Source: Bdellovibrionales bacterium (lineage in GTDB: Bacteria > Bdellovibrionota > Bdellovibrionia > Bdellovibrionales > Bdellovibrionaceae). Taken from it: a stretch of 64,000 nt of DNA. Location of the stretch: positions 310,001 to 374,000 of the forward strand of contig JAFEAQ010000004.1 in NCBI GenBank assembly GCA_018266295.1, given 5' to 3'. The notes beneath the pieces were generated by a model. The model did not search any database. It saw nothing but the letters and a program-made list of their open reading frames with translations, and was not told the origin of the DNA. Position numbers and translations under genes: made by a program. Below, piece after piece: positions 47,858-55,832 of the stretch (the stretch's first letter is position 1; each line of letters opens with the position of its first letter).

Positions 47858-47865
47858 ATTGTCTC

Positions 47866-48300
47866 TTACTTTCCCAAAAGCTTTTGAGTGATTACTACAG
47901 ATACATTTGTAGTTTCAGCTCTTAACGCCGCAGTCGTAGCTTGAATTGATTGTGCGATTTTTTGATTGTTCGCCTCGAGCAATGCAGCAGCATCAGAACG
48001 AGCCTTACCAACAAGAGCATCGAACTCTTTCAAAGCATCTGTACGATGAGCATCGTAGATGTCTTTGATTTTCTTCGTCACTTCTTTAGCCTTCGTTTGG
48101 TATTCAGAGTGAAGCTCTGTTGATTTTTTTTGGAACTCTTGAGCCAAATCTTCGCCGCCCAAAGTGCGCTTTTCGCGCTCTTCAAGAGCTTTATAATATG
48201 GCGTAAAGAGATACAGATTTAAAAAGAAGAACGCACAAATAAAGATCCCGAACTGGATCAGTGCGGTGCCATTAATTCCTAATTGTTGGATAATTTCCAT
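47866..48300 (-). CDS. F-type ATP synthase b' (second b-type) subunit
   Basis: A 144-residue b-type stalk subunit. I start at ATG 48300 (MEIIQQLGINGTALIQFGIFICAFFFLNLYLFTPYYKALEERE), which puts the membrane helix where the family has it. A longer frame to 48345 adds 15 atypical residues. The C-terminal coiled coil pairs with subunit b. Two different b subunits are typical of photosynthetic and alphaproteobacterial enzymes and of some predatory bacteria. It is the first gene of the operon as seen here; genes for a and c are not upstream. Confidence 0.88.
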   Translation of the reverse strand: MEIIQQLGINGTALIQFGIFICAFFFLNLYLFTPYYKALEEREKRTLGGEDLAQEFQKKSTELHSEYQTKAKEVTKKIKDIYDAHRTDALKEFDALVGKARSDAAALLEANNQKIAQSIQATTAALRAETTNVSVVITQKLLGK

Positions 48301-48406
48301 TTTATTGAAATCCCTACTGTTTTTTTGGAACCTCGGGATTAGCATTTTTGGAAATAAATGGTCAAGGCGAAACTAGCTTTAAATCAGCGTAAACAAAGGG
48401 CTTTGA

Positions 48407-48772
48407 CTAAGACTTCGGCATGTACGAAGCACCCTCAAATACGACCCCTTCGTCGATTCGAAGACTTGGCGAGGTCACGGTGCCCTTAAAAACTGCGGGT
48501 GGGTGCATTATAACTCTGCGACGGGCAAAGAGATTTCCCTCTACGCGGCCAGAAATAATGATGGTATCGGCCTCAACTTGGGCTTGGATGTTGGCGGTGT
48601 TGTTAATTACCACCGTATCATTAGTAAAGATTTCACCGACGAACTCGCCGCCGATTTGGACGGTGCCCTCAAAACTGAGTTTTCCCTCAAAGCGGGTCCC
48701 GTAATCTAATATAGACGTTACGTGACCCGTGAGAAAATCATCATTGTTTGAAAGAGCTTTTAGTTCTGCCAT
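48407..48772 (-). CDS. Bactofilin
   Basis: This 121-residue cytoskeletal protein polymerises without nucleotide into filaments that position cell-wall and chromosome-partition proteins. It is almost all right-handed beta helix, with hydrophobic repeats such as YGTRFEGKLSFEGTVQIGGEFVGEIFTNDTVVINNTANIQAQVEADTIIISGRVEGNLFARRRVIM. Its start overlaps parB by 13 nt, so it is the third gene of a parA-parB-bactofilin set. Bactofilins next to parAB are known from myxobacteria, where they hold ParABS near the poles; the same link is plausible here. Confidence 0.93.
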   Translation of the reverse strand: MAELKALSNNDDFLTGHVTSILDYGTRFEGKLSFEGTVQIGGEFVGEIFTNDTVVINNTANIQAQVEADTIIISGRVEGNLFARRRVIMHPPAVFKGTVTSPSLRIDEGVVFEGASYMPKS

Positions 48773-49827
48773 CCTTGTTTCAACCTATCCACGATTTGAG
48801 TCAGCTCATCATCTGAATAGAAATGAACTGCGATTTTTCCCTTGGAATTAGCATAATCAATATTGACCTTGGTTCCTAGGATCTTTTGCAGTTCGTCGCA
48901 AAGGCCGGAAATGAGTCTCTGCGTCACATTTTGATCGATGGTCGACTCACGCTCTGGGGAGGAGCTTGGGTTTTGAGCGTCAGCCACCATTTTCTCTAAC
49001 TTACGCACAGAAAGTTTATCGCTAATTACTTTCTTCGCGAACTCAATTTGCTTCTTTGGATCCGGCAAAGACAAAAGCACCTTTGCATGTCCGACAGAAA
49101 GCTCGCCATCAATAATAAGTTTTCGTGCCTCTGTAGGGAGGGACAACAAACGAACCGCATTCGCCACAGTTGCGCGATCGCGGCCCACTTTATCTGCCAC
49201 TTGTTGTTGAGACATTTTGAACTCATTAATAAGACGGAAGTAACCTTCGGCCTCTTCAATCGGATTCAAATCTTCACGTTGAATATTTTCGATGATCGCG
49301 AGCTCTAAAGTCTCTTGGTCATCAAAGTTCTTAATTAAAACAGGAACTTCATGCAGCCCAGCAGACTGCGCAGCTCTCCAGCGGCGCTCACCGGCTACGA
49401 TCTCAAGGCGACCACCGGCGATTTTACGTGCGATGATTGGCTGAAGAATGCCGTTCTCTTTAATAGATTGTGCGAGCTCTTGCAGAGATTCTTTTTCAAA
49501 GCTTTTGCGAGGCTGAAACTGACCTGAAGCCAGCTTATCAATGGCAACCTGCCAAACTTTTCCCTCAGTATTAATAGGAGCAGCTGCCGGCGCAGGAGCC
49601 GGGGTTGCAACCGTAGCAGTTGGTGCAGCGGCAGCCGGAGCCGGCTTAGCAGAAGCACCCGCAAAATTCTGAGCCGGCTTGTTTTGGATAACCTTTTGGG
49701 TATCCAAATTATCGGCCATCGTCTTGCTTGCCATACCTTCGGCTGCAGGACCTCCACCCAACAAAGATCCGAGGCCACGTCCTAGGCCCTTCTTTTTGTT
49801 AGAGTTTTCAGCATTCAAATCAGACAT
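48760..49827 (-). CDS. parB: Chromosome-partition protein ParB (Spo0J)
   Basis: A 355-residue CTPase and parS-binding protein. After a Lys/Gly-rich start (NKKKGLGRGLGSLLGG), a long Ala/Pro linker (about 30-85) precedes the ParB/Srx domain with LQELAQSIKENGILQPIIARKIAGGRLEIVAGERRWRAAQSAG. The helix-turn-helix MSQQQVADKVGRDRATVANAVRLL and the C-terminal dimer domain follow. It overlaps parA by 8 nt. Matching parS sites lie just upstream of the operon. Confidence 0.96.
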   Translation of the reverse strand: MSDLNAENSNKKKGLGRGLGSLLGGGPAAEGMASKTMADNLDTQKVIQNKPAQNFAGASAKPAPAAAAPTATVATPAPAPAAAPINTEGKVWQVAIDKLASGQFQPRKSFEKESLQELAQSIKENGILQPIIARKIAGGRLEIVAGERRWRAAQSAGLHEVPVLIKNFDDQETLELAIIENIQREDLNPIEEAEGYFRLINEFKMSQQQVADKVGRDRATVANAVRLLSLPTEARKLIIDGELSVGHAKVLLSLPDPKKQIEFAKKVISDKLSVRKLEKMVADAQNPSSSPERESTIDQNVTQRLISGLCDELQKILGTKVNIDYANSKGKIAVHFYSDDELTQIVDRLKQGWQN

Positions 49828-50632
49828 TTACAGTCTCCTGTTGCGGTCTTTGTTCGGTCGCTTTCGCTGCGGTTCTTTGCTCAACTTCTTTGGCAAGATC
49901 GTAGTACTTGGTCGCGCCGATTGATTTTTGGTCGTATTCAAAGATGGACTGACCATGGCTAGGCGCCTCGCTCAAACGAACATTTCTTGGAATGATCGCA
50001 TTGAAAACTTTGTCGCCGAAATGGTTCTTAATTTCAGTCACAACTTGGTGGCTGAGATTATTTCTCGTATCAAACATCGTGAGAACGATGCCCTCTATAT
50101 GTAATTGCGGATTAAGATTTTTCTTAATCAAACCTGCTGTATTCAAAAGTTGGCTCAAGCCTTCGAGCGCATAGTATTCACATTGAAGTGGAACCAAAAA
50201 ACTGTCTGCAGCAGTGAGTGCATTCAGGGTCAAAAGACCCAAAGATGGTGGGCAATCAATAAGGACGTAGTCGTAAAGATCGCCAATGCTTGCGATAGCA
50301 GACTTTAGTCTGTATTCTCGCTGCGGCATGTCAACAAGCTCAATCTCTGCTCCTACCAAATCTGGATTCGCAGTGATTACTTGAAGGTTCTCATCTTTTG
50401 TTTTTTGAATAGTCTCTTGAATATCTCTTTCGCCGATCAAAACGTGATAGACGTTTGAATCCTGACTCTCGTATCTTTTGATACCCAAACCACTGGATGC
50501 ATTCCCTTGCGGATCCATGTCGATGAGTAGGACTTTCTTACCTAGAGATGCCAAAGCAGAAGAGAGATTCACTGAAGTGGTAGTTTTGCCTACTCCACCC
50601 TTTTGATTAGCTATGCAAATTGTCTTAGCCAT
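49820..50632 (-). CDS. parA: Chromosome-partition ATPase ParA (Soj)
   Basis: The 270-residue Walker-type ATPase drives origin segregation with ParB. The deviant Walker A KGGVGKTT lies at 11-18, with IDMDPQGNASSGLG and DYVLIDCPPSLGLLT following. I start at ATG 50632 since GGAGG is 8 nt upstream, while TTG at 50638 is too close. A parS-like site lies 86 nt upstream of this start, so the operon may be autoregulated by ParB. Confidence 0.96.
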   Translation of the reverse strand: MAKTICIANQKGGVGKTTTSVNLSSALASLGKKVLLIDMDPQGNASSGLGIKRYESQDSNVYHVLIGERDIQETIQKTKDENLQVITANPDLVGAEIELVDMPQREYRLKSAIASIGDLYDYVLIDCPPSLGLLTLNALTAADSFLVPLQCEYYALEGLSQLLNTAGLIKKNLNPQLHIEGIVLTMFDTRNNLSHQVVTEIKNHFGDKVFNAIIPRNVRLSEAPSHGQSIFEYDQKSIGATKYYDLAKEVEQRTAAKATEQRPQQETVNV

Positions 50633-50717
50633 GCTCAATTCCTCCGTGATTTATCAAAAGTCCTGCATTTTTTTCACGATGGCAAGTTTTTCCTAATGTT
50701 TTACGCAAATATTCCGA

Positions 50718-50733
50718 TGTTCCACGTAGAACA
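50718..50733 (+). promoter_or_regulatory. parS centromere site 1
   Basis: TGTTCCACGTAGAACA differs at one base from the palindrome TGTTCCACGTGGAACA, the common form of bacterial parS bound by ParB. It lies between divergent parA and a lipoprotein gene. It is the exact reverse complement of the site at 51297. Confidence 0.88.
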
Positions 50734-50743
50734 TCGGGTGATT

Positions 50744-51283
50744 ATGCGTATTTTCGTCCTACTACTCATCACAATCGGCCTTTTTGGCTGTAATAAGCCC
50801 AATCCGAATCCGGAATTGGCTGATGAGATCTATCAAGACCTCACTACCCAGGCTGGTGAAGTGAAGAAAGAGGCCGAATCTGAGAAAAAGAAGCTCGAGG
50901 GCTTTAAAAAGGATATTGAAAAGGCCGTCCCCCAGACAGGTGAAATTAAACACGCCCAAAAGCGCTATTTCGAGTCGGAATTAAGAGTTCAGAAGCTCGA
51001 GCAGCTCGCTAAATACTACGAGATAAAAGCGGCCGATAGAATGCACTACACGAAGACCGAATATCTTAAAGCCTTCAAAGCCGGCAAGCCTTGGCCTACA
51101 GAAGAGGAACTCGCGGCCTACAAGCAGTATAAACTCTCGGCCCGTGTAGATGGCGGCTGGGACTCCCGCAAGCGCGTAAAAGCCTATGAAAAAGACCGCG
51201 GCATCGCCTCTGACGGCGCAAAAGGCGGTGAAAAAGGTGAAAAAGGCGCAAAAAAACCCGAATCTGAGCCAAAAGGCGAATAA
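50744..51283 (+). CDS. Small lipoprotein with coiled coil, lying between two parS sites
   Basis: A 179-residue predicted lipoprotein. ATG 50744 is chosen because it opens a clean signal peptide MRIFVLLLITIGLFGC with lipobox L-F-G-C (Cys16); earlier starts would put a polar stretch and the parS site in the coding region. The body is a charged helix (AGEVKKEAESEKKKLEGFKKDIEKA) followed by a tyrosine-rich segment (KYYEIKAADRMHYTKTEYLKAFKAG). It ends in a Lys/Glu/Gly tail with GEKGEKG repeats. I do not recognise a family. Its last codons hold the terminator of the convergent rsmG operon. Confidence 0.8.
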   Translation: MRIFVLLLITIGLFGCNKPNPNPELADEIYQDLTTQAGEVKKEAESEKKKLEGFKKDIEKAVPQTGEIKHAQKRYFESELRVQKLEQLAKYYEIKAADRMHYTKTEYLKAFKAGKPWPTEEELAAYKQYKLSARVDGGWDSRKRVKAYEKDRGIASDGAKGGEKGEKGAKKPESEPKGE

Positions 51284-51289
51284 TTCGGG
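51250..51289 (-). terminator. Intrinsic terminator of the mnmE-mnmG-rsmG transcript
   Basis: On the minus strand CCCGAAT (51283-51289) pairs with ATTCGGG (51257-51263), with an inner GCC/GGC hairpin, and is followed by seven Ts (51250-51256). It lies inside the 3' end of the convergent lipoprotein gene. Confidence 0.75.
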
Positions 51290-51296
51290 CTAAAAA

Positions 51297-51312
51297 TGTT
51301 CTACGTGGAACA
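51297..51312 (-). promoter_or_regulatory. parS centromere site 2
   Basis: TGTTCTACGTGGAACA read on the plus strand is the exact reverse complement of site 1 (50718-50733) and one base from the palindromic consensus. It sits between the lipoprotein gene stop and the rsmG stop. Confidence 0.88.
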
Positions 51313-51314
51313 AA

Positions 51315-51974
51315 TCAGGCTAATTTATCTGTTTTAATCACTGAAAACTTAACTTCTCCGATCGGCAGGCGGTATTCCCCTACCAATCCTGGTGTCCAAA
51401 GAGAGCAAAGCTGAATCGGAATTTCAGAAACCTCCATACCCCACTGTTCGCCCTTAAGGTGGTACACAATACCGCCCTTTGGAACAATCTTACGAAGAAG
51501 AAGAATCACTTTTGAAATTGAGGCAAATCCGCGAGTCATAACATACTGAACGGTGCCTTCCTTTAAGGTATCTGGCTTAACATTTAAAACATCTGCATTC
51601 GGAATCTGAGCAACTGCAATGATGTGTTTTAAAAACTCACACTTGCGCTGATCTGGATCTACGACATGGACTTTTACTTTCGGGTTCAAAATCGCAAAAA
51701 CAAGGCCCGGAAAGCCGTTCCCCATACTAAGGTCATAGATTTCAGTCATGCGTGAATTTGATTTTGCAATAACGCGTGAAGCCAAAATGCTATCAGCAAA
51801 ATGAAGTGCATCGGCCATGGGAATTGTCTTTGGAGAAACCAAACTTAATGTCTTATTAAATTTAGTGAGCTCTTCGTTGTAGATTTTAAACTGCTTCTGG
51901 ATCTCTGGACTCAAGTCTGGGAACCAGGTTTCCATACGCCAGTGACTAGTTGGTAATTCTTGATTCTCCGCCAA
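51315..51974 (-). CDS. rsmG: 16S rRNA (guanine-N7) methyltransferase RsmG
   Basis: A 219-residue SAM-dependent methylase that modifies G527 of 16S rRNA. The Rossmann core has DLSMGNGFPGLVFAI (usually GxGAGFPG) and VHVVDPDQRKCEFLKHIIA, then VMTRGFASISKVILLLRKIVPKGG. The start is probably TTG 51974, since AAGAGGT is at good distance; ATG 51935 has no such site. It overlaps mnmG by 29 nt. Loss of this gene gives low-level streptomycin resistance in other bacteria. Confidence 0.92.
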   Translation of the reverse strand: MAENQELPTSHWRMETWFPDLSPEIQKQFKIYNEELTKFNKTLSLVSPKTIPMADALHFADSILASRVIAKSNSRMTEIYDLSMGNGFPGLVFAILNPKVKVHVVDPDQRKCEFLKHIIAVAQIPNADVLNVKPDTLKEGTVQYVMTRGFASISKVILLLRKIVPKGGIVYHLKGEQWGMEVSEIPIQLCSLWTPGLVGEYRLPIGEVKFSVIKTDKLA

Positions 51975-53853
51975 GAGCGACCTCTTTCAGCTTTTTGTGA
52001 CCTTTAAGATAGATCATTATAGCTTGAATCGCTGATGGATTAACACCACTTATGCGTTGAGCTTGGCCTAAGGTACGTGGCTTAACTTGCGAAAGTTTTG
52101 TGACCTCTTCGTTCGAAAGCCCGCGAATTTCTTTGTAAGAAAGTTCTTCTGGGAGACGCAATTCTTCAAGACGTTTGGACTGCTCGATAAGTTCCATCTG
52201 TCTTTTTACGTAGCCCGAGTACTTCACTTCGATTTCGACCGGCTCAGACACATTCGGATCCAAATCCATCTCAAAACCAAAGTCTTGCAACGTAGAACAA
52301 GAAATCTCAGGACGACGTAATAACTCTTCGAAACTAACGGGTTTTAGTAAAACTGAAGTGCCCAAAGCCGTGAGCTTTTCCTGCGTTTCAGCCACCGGAA
52401 AGAGCCGTTCTGAGCGTAATTTCTCGATCATTGTCGAGCGGCGTTCTTTTAAATTTCTGAGTGACTGAATAGACTCAGGATTTACTAAACCAGCACCGAT
52501 AGCGACCTCACCTAAGCGATCGATAGTATTATCTTCTCTTAGAACAAGACGATGTTCGGCTCTGGAAGTAAACATGCGATAAGGCTCGTTTGTTCCTTTG
52601 GTTACCAAGTCATCGATGAGGACCCCGATGTAAGCTTGGTCGCGGCCGAGAACAAATTCTTCTCGGCCCAAAACAGAGTGCGCGGCATTCACGCCGGCAA
52701 TCAAACCTTGAGCACCGGCTTCTTCGTAACCAGAGGTTCCGTTGATTTGACCTGCTAAGAAAAGTTGGCGGATGGTTCGTGTTTCAAGGCGATGCCAGAT
52801 TTGGGTCGGCTCGATGAAATCATACTCGACCGCATAACCTGGACGAACGATTTTTACGTTCTCTAACCCCGGAATGGTTTTCAAAAATTCGTACTGAACC
52901 TCTTCCGGCAAACTTGTCGAAATCCCTTGGAGATAAATCAGATCTGTATTCAGACCTTCGGGTTCTAAGAAGGTTTGGTGGCTGTCTTTGTCCGCGAAGC
53001 GTGTGACTTTATCTTCGATACTTGGGCAATACCTTGGTCCAGTGCCTTCAATGTTGCCACAGAACATAGGAGATTTATCGAGATTCGCACGAATGATTTC
53101 ATGGGTCTTCTCAGAAGTGCGGGACAAGTAACAAGCCACTTGCGGAAGTTTGAACTGCCTTTCAGAGCGGAAACTAAATGGATAGAACTTTTCATCCCCG
53201 TACTGAGGCAAAGTCTTACTCCAATCGATGGAATCTTTATGAAGACGCGCGGGAGTGCCCGTTTTTAGGCGGCGAACTGTGAACCCGAAATCTGCGAGCT
53301 GATTTGAAAGACCGATAGAGGCTTTATCCCCTACTCGGCCACCAGGTGTCTGAGTCAGACCAATATGCATAACTCCGTTCATGAAAGTTCCGGCCGTAAT
53401 CACCGTTGCTTTTGAGCGGATTTCAGAGCCATCTTGCAAAACCACGCCCACACACAGATCTTTTTCCAAAATCAGGCGTTTTACTTCACCTTGAAGCAAA
53501 GAAATATTTGGATGATTGCGAAGTTGCTCAGTCATGTACTGAGAGTAAAGCTGCTTATCAGACTGAACACGAGTGCCGCGAACCGCGGGACCCTTGCTGG
53601 CATTCAGGCGTTTAAATTGAATGCAAGTTTCATCGGCCGCCAGACCCATTTGACCGCCAAGCACATCAATCTCGCGAACCATATGGCCTTTTGCAAGACC
53701 ACCGATCGAAGGATTGCAGCTCATGTAAGCGATGCGATCTAAATTTGTCGTAACTACAAGCGTGTTCAAGCCCAAGCGTGCAGATGCAAGACATGCTTCT
53801 ACTCCGGCGTGGCCGGCACCGACTACAATGACATCATATTGGGACATACTCAT
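51946..53853 (-). CDS. mnmG: tRNA modification enzyme MnmG (GidA)
   Basis: A FAD-dependent enzyme of about 635 residues that with MnmE makes the cmnm5U34 wobble modification. The dinucleotide fold YDVIVVGAGHAGVEACLASARLG, the MSCNPSIGGLAKGHMVREIDVLGGQMG segment, VITAGTFMNGVMHIG and FTSRAEHRLVLREDNTIDRL are typical. I start at ATG 53853, which avoids overlap with mnmE; ATG 53847 or a start at 53871 are alternatives. It lies 2 nt after mnmE. Confidence 0.95.
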   Translation of the reverse strand: MSMSQYDVIVVGAGHAGVEACLASARLGLNTLVVTTNLDRIAYMSCNPSIGGLAKGHMVREIDVLGGQMGLAADETCIQFKRLNASKGPAVRGTRVQSDKQLYSQYMTEQLRNHPNISLLQGEVKRLILEKDLCVGVVLQDGSEIRSKATVITAGTFMNGVMHIGLTQTPGGRVGDKASIGLSNQLADFGFTVRRLKTGTPARLHKDSIDWSKTLPQYGDEKFYPFSFRSERQFKLPQVACYLSRTSEKTHEIIRANLDKSPMFCGNIEGTGPRYCPSIEDKVTRFADKDSHQTFLEPEGLNTDLIYLQGISTSLPEEVQYEFLKTIPGLENVKIVRPGYAVEYDFIEPTQIWHRLETRTIRQLFLAGQINGTSGYEEAGAQGLIAGVNAAHSVLGREEFVLGRDQAYIGVLIDDLVTKGTNEPYRMFTSRAEHRLVLREDNTIDRLGEVAIGAGLVNPESIQSLRNLKERRSTMIEKLRSERLFPVAETQEKLTALGTSVLLKPVSFEELLRRPEISCSTLQDFGFEMDLDPNVSEPVEIEVKYSGYVKRQMELIEQSKRLEELRLPEELSYKEIRGLSNEEVTKLSQVKPRTLGQAQRISGVNPSAIQAIMIYLKGHKKLKEVALGGESRITN

Positions 53854-53855
53854 AA

Positions 53856-55256
53856 TTATTTTCCGAGACAAAACTCTTTAAACACACGATCCATTACTTG
53901 GTCGTCGAAGCGTTTACCGAGAGTTTCTTGGACAGCAATCAAAGCTTCTTTGAGTTCAATTGCTAAGAATTCAGAACCAAGACCCTCTTTCAGCAACTGC
54001 TGACAGCGAACGATGTTTGAAAGGGCCTTCGAAAGGTTCTCATAGTGACGAGCATTCGAAAGTAAGACGTAATCCTGAAGATCCGTCTGCGAGAAACGAC
54101 CCGAAATCTCTTTCAAAATCAACGCTCTGGCATTTTGATCGAGAGCGCTGACAAAGAAAAGGTTTCTCTTGGCGAAATCCGCGTATTGGGTAAGTTTTTC
54201 AAACCCAGGCGTCTGAGTCGGCTCTTTCACGAGGTCCGCCTTATTGCCAATCACAAAGAGGTTTGTTTTGGCGAGCTGCTTTAAGAGCTCCTCATCCTCT
54301 GGCTGAATACCCGTAGTGAGATCAAAGACAAAAAGCACGACATCAGCCTCTGTATGGGCTTCCCGGCTCTTTTTAATGCCGATCTGCTCAACGATGTCAG
54401 ATGTATGGTTGCGAATCCCCGCCGTGTCTAAAAACGTGAATTTAAGGCCATTAAACTGGGTGTCCCCGGAGATCACATCCCGGGTCGTCCCTGCCACGTC
54501 CGTGACAATGGCGCGCTCCTCTTCCAGGAAGAGGTTTAACAGGCTCGATTTACCCACATTCGGGCGGCCCGCCAAAGCAATGCGGACACCATCTTTGAGA
54601 ATGCGCCCCGCTTTATAGGATTGAACTAGGGATTTAAGCCCCTCTTCAACATCCTGAAGGCGGTTTATAACGACATCGTTAGAAATGAGCTCAAGGCCCT
54701 CGGTCGAAAAATCAATGCCGGCTTCCATATGGGCCATCAGCCAAGTCACATCATTTTCAATGCCTTCGAGCTTCTGAGAAAGCTGACCTTTCAACTGTCT
54801 GAGAGCGAGCTTTTGGGCTTTATCACTTTGGCTTTCAATCAAGGCCAAGACGCTTTCTGCCTGAACTAGATCCACATTGCCGTTCATGAAAGAACGATAA
54901 GTGAACTCGCCTTTATCAGCACTGCGAGCTCCACCGGCGATGAGAAGATTTAAAATGTTCTGACAGATTTGCGGGTTTCCATGGCAAGAAATCTCGAGAG
55001 TTTCTTCTCCCGTAAATGATCTGCCTTTTTGAAAGTAAGTGACCAGCACTTCATCGATGTCTTCGTGAGCGTGAGAGTCATGAAGAGTGCCGAAATAAAC
55101 TCGATGAGTTTCCACTTTAGAAGGTAAAAAACCCGCAATTTTGCGGGTGACTTCAAGGGCGTGGGGCCCGGATACGCGGATAACAGAGATCCCACCTACA
55201 CCGTGAGGTGTGGACACCGCACAGATCGTTTGGGAGTCTCTGTCGCCACCGTACAT
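53856..55256 (-). CDS. mnmE: tRNA modification GTPase MnmE (TrmE)
   Basis: A 466-residue GTPase partner of MnmG. The N-terminal folate-binding domain has TPHGVGGISVIRVSG and EISCHGNPQICQNILNLLIAGGAR. The helical domain carries an inserted G domain with P-loop GRPNVGKS (230-237) and NKAD. The C-terminal catalytic motif is C-x-G-K (CLGK, 463-466). It follows jag by 6 nt. Confidence 0.96.
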   Translation of the reverse strand: MYGGDRDSQTICAVSTPHGVGGISVIRVSGPHALEVTRKIAGFLPSKVETHRVYFGTLHDSHAHEDIDEVLVTYFQKGRSFTGEETLEISCHGNPQICQNILNLLIAGGARSADKGEFTYRSFMNGNVDLVQAESVLALIESQSDKAQKLALRQLKGQLSQKLEGIENDVTWLMAHMEAGIDFSTEGLELISNDVVINRLQDVEEGLKSLVQSYKAGRILKDGVRIALAGRPNVGKSSLLNLFLEEERAIVTDVAGTTRDVISGDTQFNGLKFTFLDTAGIRNHTSDIVEQIGIKKSREAHTEADVVLFVFDLTTGIQPEDEELLKQLAKTNLFVIGNKADLVKEPTQTPGFEKLTQYADFAKRNLFFVSALDQNARALILKEISGRFSQTDLQDYVLLSNARHYENLSKALSNIVRCQQLLKEGLGSEFLAIELKEALIAVQETLGKRFDDQVMDRVFKEFCLGK

Positions 55257-55262
55257 AGACTG

Positions 55263-55823
55263 CTATTCTCCAGCAGTCTCTTGAGCTTGAGCGTTGTTAT
55301 TAGCGCCCTTCGCTGGGTAGATTTTGATTTTCTTATAAAGGCCTTCGCCCAAAGAACGGCTTTTTACGCGTGGGTCTTGAGCCAAGTATTGGTGAACAAC
55401 TTTGCGATCTTTCGGAGGAAGAGCGCGGTAGTACACAGACTTACCTTGCTCGATCGCGATTGTTTTCAAGTTTTCAGCGCGCTCAATAAGAGCTGCCGCA
55501 GATTCATCACGGTAGCCACCACAGTCTACTGTGATGTTTGTTTTATCTTCTGGGAAATTGTGCTGAACAACGCGTTTCAAGAACAATTGGAAAGCATCCA
55601 ACATTTGTCCTTTTTTATCTTTCAAAAGCTCTTCATCAGAACCAGAGAATTCGATCGCCAAAACACCTTCCGTGTCTGACTCTTTCTCGTAGTTAATTTT
55701 GAATGAAAGATCGAATTGTCCTTTTTCAATAATACCAGTCAAGGTGTCGTGAACGAGGGTTTCTACTTCGCCACCAGAACTTTTGCTTTTGCCGCCAAAC
55801 AGTTTACTAAAAAATCCGGCCAT
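55263..55823 (-). CDS. jag: RNA-binding protein Jag/KhpB (KH and R3H domains)
   Basis: A 186-residue RNA-binding protein. The N-terminal segment FFSKLFGGKSKSSGGEVE corresponds to Jag-N; the middle is a KH domain (about 45-115: EGVLAIEFSGSDEELLKDKKGQMLDAFQLFLKRVV). The C-terminal R3H domain contains RAENLKTIAIEQGKSVYYRALPPKDRKVVHQYLAQDPRVKSRSLGEG. KhpB proteins bind many RNAs and affect cell elongation. It sits between yidC (9 nt) and mnmE (6 nt), the usual location. Confidence 0.92.
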   Translation of the reverse strand: MAGFFSKLFGGKSKSSGGEVETLVHDTLTGIIEKGQFDLSFKINYEKESDTEGVLAIEFSGSDEELLKDKKGQMLDAFQLFLKRVVQHNFPEDKTNITVDCGGYRDESAAALIERAENLKTIAIEQGKSVYYRALPPKDRKVVHQYLAQDPRVKSRSLGEGLYKKIKIYPAKGANNNAQAQETAGE

Positions 55824-55832
55824 TATTTCCTC

